Of a stretch of DNA of 29,539 nt, positions 29,096-29,539 are shown piece after piece (position 1 is the first letter of the stretch; each line of letters starts with the position of its first letter). The position numbers were made by a program, and so were the translations under genes. This DNA is from Candidatus Levybacteria bacterium RIFCSPLOWO2_12_FULL_37_14 (GTDB lineage Bacteria; Patescibacteriota; Microgenomatia; Levybacterales; UBA12049). The stretch lies in the NCBI GenBank assembly GCA_001782645.1, contig MFPH01000015.1, positions 1 through 29,539 of the forward strand. Reading direction: 5' to 3'. The notes beneath the pieces are model-generated. The model worked only from the letters and a program-made list of their open reading frames with translations, had not been told where the DNA came from and did no database searches.

Positions 29096-29539
29096 ATGCT
29101 TCATTTTGATGTTGTATGCGTTGGTAATGCAAAAATAGATACTTTTCTTACTCTTCACGAAGCAAGTGAGCATTTTCGTTTAATAAAAGAGACCAATGAA
29201 CTGGCAATAAAATTTGGTGAAAAAATAACTGTCGATAAAGCAGAACTTCTGCTTGGAGGAAATGCGGCAAATGTTTCCGTTGGTATTTCCCGTCTTGGAT
29301 TGAACACTGCTCTCGTCGCCGAGATAGGTAAAGACGAATTTGCCCAAAAAATAATAAATACTTTATCTAAGGAGAATGTTGACGTTTCGAATATCGCACA
29401 AACAGAAGGACAACAATCATCCTTCTCTACAATCATAAACTTCAGAAACGAAAGGACAATTTTCTCCGAACATGTCCGAAGAGAACATAATTTCAATTTT
29501 GAAAATATTACAACTCCATGGGTTTATCTAACCTCTTTG
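29096..29539 (+). CDS. PfkB/ribokinase-family carbohydrate or nucleoside kinase, N-terminal part
   Basis: 148 codons are visible and the frame runs off the right edge. It opens FDVVCVGNAKIDTF, the first strand of the ribokinase fold, and carries the substrate-binding motif LLLGGNAANVSVGISRLG, then TALVAEIGKDEFAQKIINTLSKENVDVS. The family phosphorylates sugars such as ribose, fructose or sugar phosphates, or nucleosides such as adenosine. The ATP-binding and catalytic GAGD motif lies outside the window, so substrate and activity cannot be judged. The ATG at 29096 is the first in frame after a TAA at 29084. The gene is divergent from sodN with a palindrome between the promoters. Confidence 0.85.
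   Translation, partial: MLHFDVVCVGNAKIDTFLTLHEASEHFRLIKETNELAIKFGEKITVDKAELLLGGNAANVSVGISRLGLNTALVAEIGKDEFAQKIINTLSKENVDVSNIAQTEGQQSSFSTIINFRNERTIFSEHVRREHNFNFENITTPWVYLTSL

Noticed and set aside
1..29539. CRISPR arrays, transposases, integrases, prophage genes, tRNA and rRNA genes
   Set aside because: No spaced direct repeats, transposase or integrase motifs, or tRNA cloverleaf sequences were seen on reading; the repeats found are short palindromes and heptamers only.

Overview
The window is compact, AT-rich bacterial chromosome. There are 32 genes or gene fragments in 29.5 kb, no gap above about 125 bp, and no mobile element, CRISPR array, tRNA or rRNA. The gene mix suggests a candidate phyla radiation (Patescibacteria) genome, most likely Microgenomates: many small membrane glycosyltransferases, a small type IV pilus cluster, exported cohesin/PKD and Fn3/Ig proteins with C-terminal hydrophobic tails, short heptamer repeats inside coding sequence, and almost no Shine-Dalgarno sites. 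No 16S gene is present, so this placement is an inference.

Layout. 1-5373 (+): end of a TatD-like nuclease, then a GT2 glycosyltransferase, a GT-C glycosyltransferase, a small membrane protein, a WecA/MraY-type phosphosugar transferase and a UbiA-type decaprenyl-phosphate phosphoribosyltransferase. 5375-6852: a PEGA/SH3 envelope protein (-), a CsaA-like tRNA-binding protein (+) and a SemiSWEET transporter (-). 6933-8930 (-): groES-groEL. 9054-10181 (+): a cohesin/PKD surface protein. 10178-14308 (-): lepA, an unrecognised 184-aa protein, and murJ. 14345-17535 (+): rpsT, PilN-like, PilO-like and a small membrane protein, then a Fn3/Ig protein ending in LPPTG. 17532-20421 (-): two GT-C-like membrane proteins. 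20446-21756 (+): a PMT-family mannosyltransferase. 21770-23522 (-): tpiA and an LCP-family glycopolymer ligase. 23549-27716 (+): a UvrD/PcrA helicase, FemAB and another GT-C enzyme, joined by 4-nt stop/start overlaps. 27721-28983 (-): nickel superoxide dismutase sodN, its maturation protease sodX and a methyltransferase. 29096-end (+): the start of a PfkB-family kinase.

How it fits together. Much of the window could build an envelope polymer. Sugar-phosphate and phosphoribose would be loaded on polyprenyl phosphate, polymerised outside by GT-C enzymes and fixed to the wall by the LCP protein, while MurJ and FemAB serve peptidoglycan. The pairing of a phosphoribosyl-lipid synthase with GT-C enzymes and LCP resembles mycobacterial arabinan assembly.

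Transcriptional layout is the most striking pattern. Good -10 boxes lie only 5-9 nt before the start codon in many genes, so leaderless or near-leaderless mRNAs are predicted. Three divergent pairs share palindromic two-way -10 elements. All six convergent pairs end within -4 to +13 nt of each other. Small TCCCG...CGGGA palindromes are scattered about, one of them inside the helicase gene.
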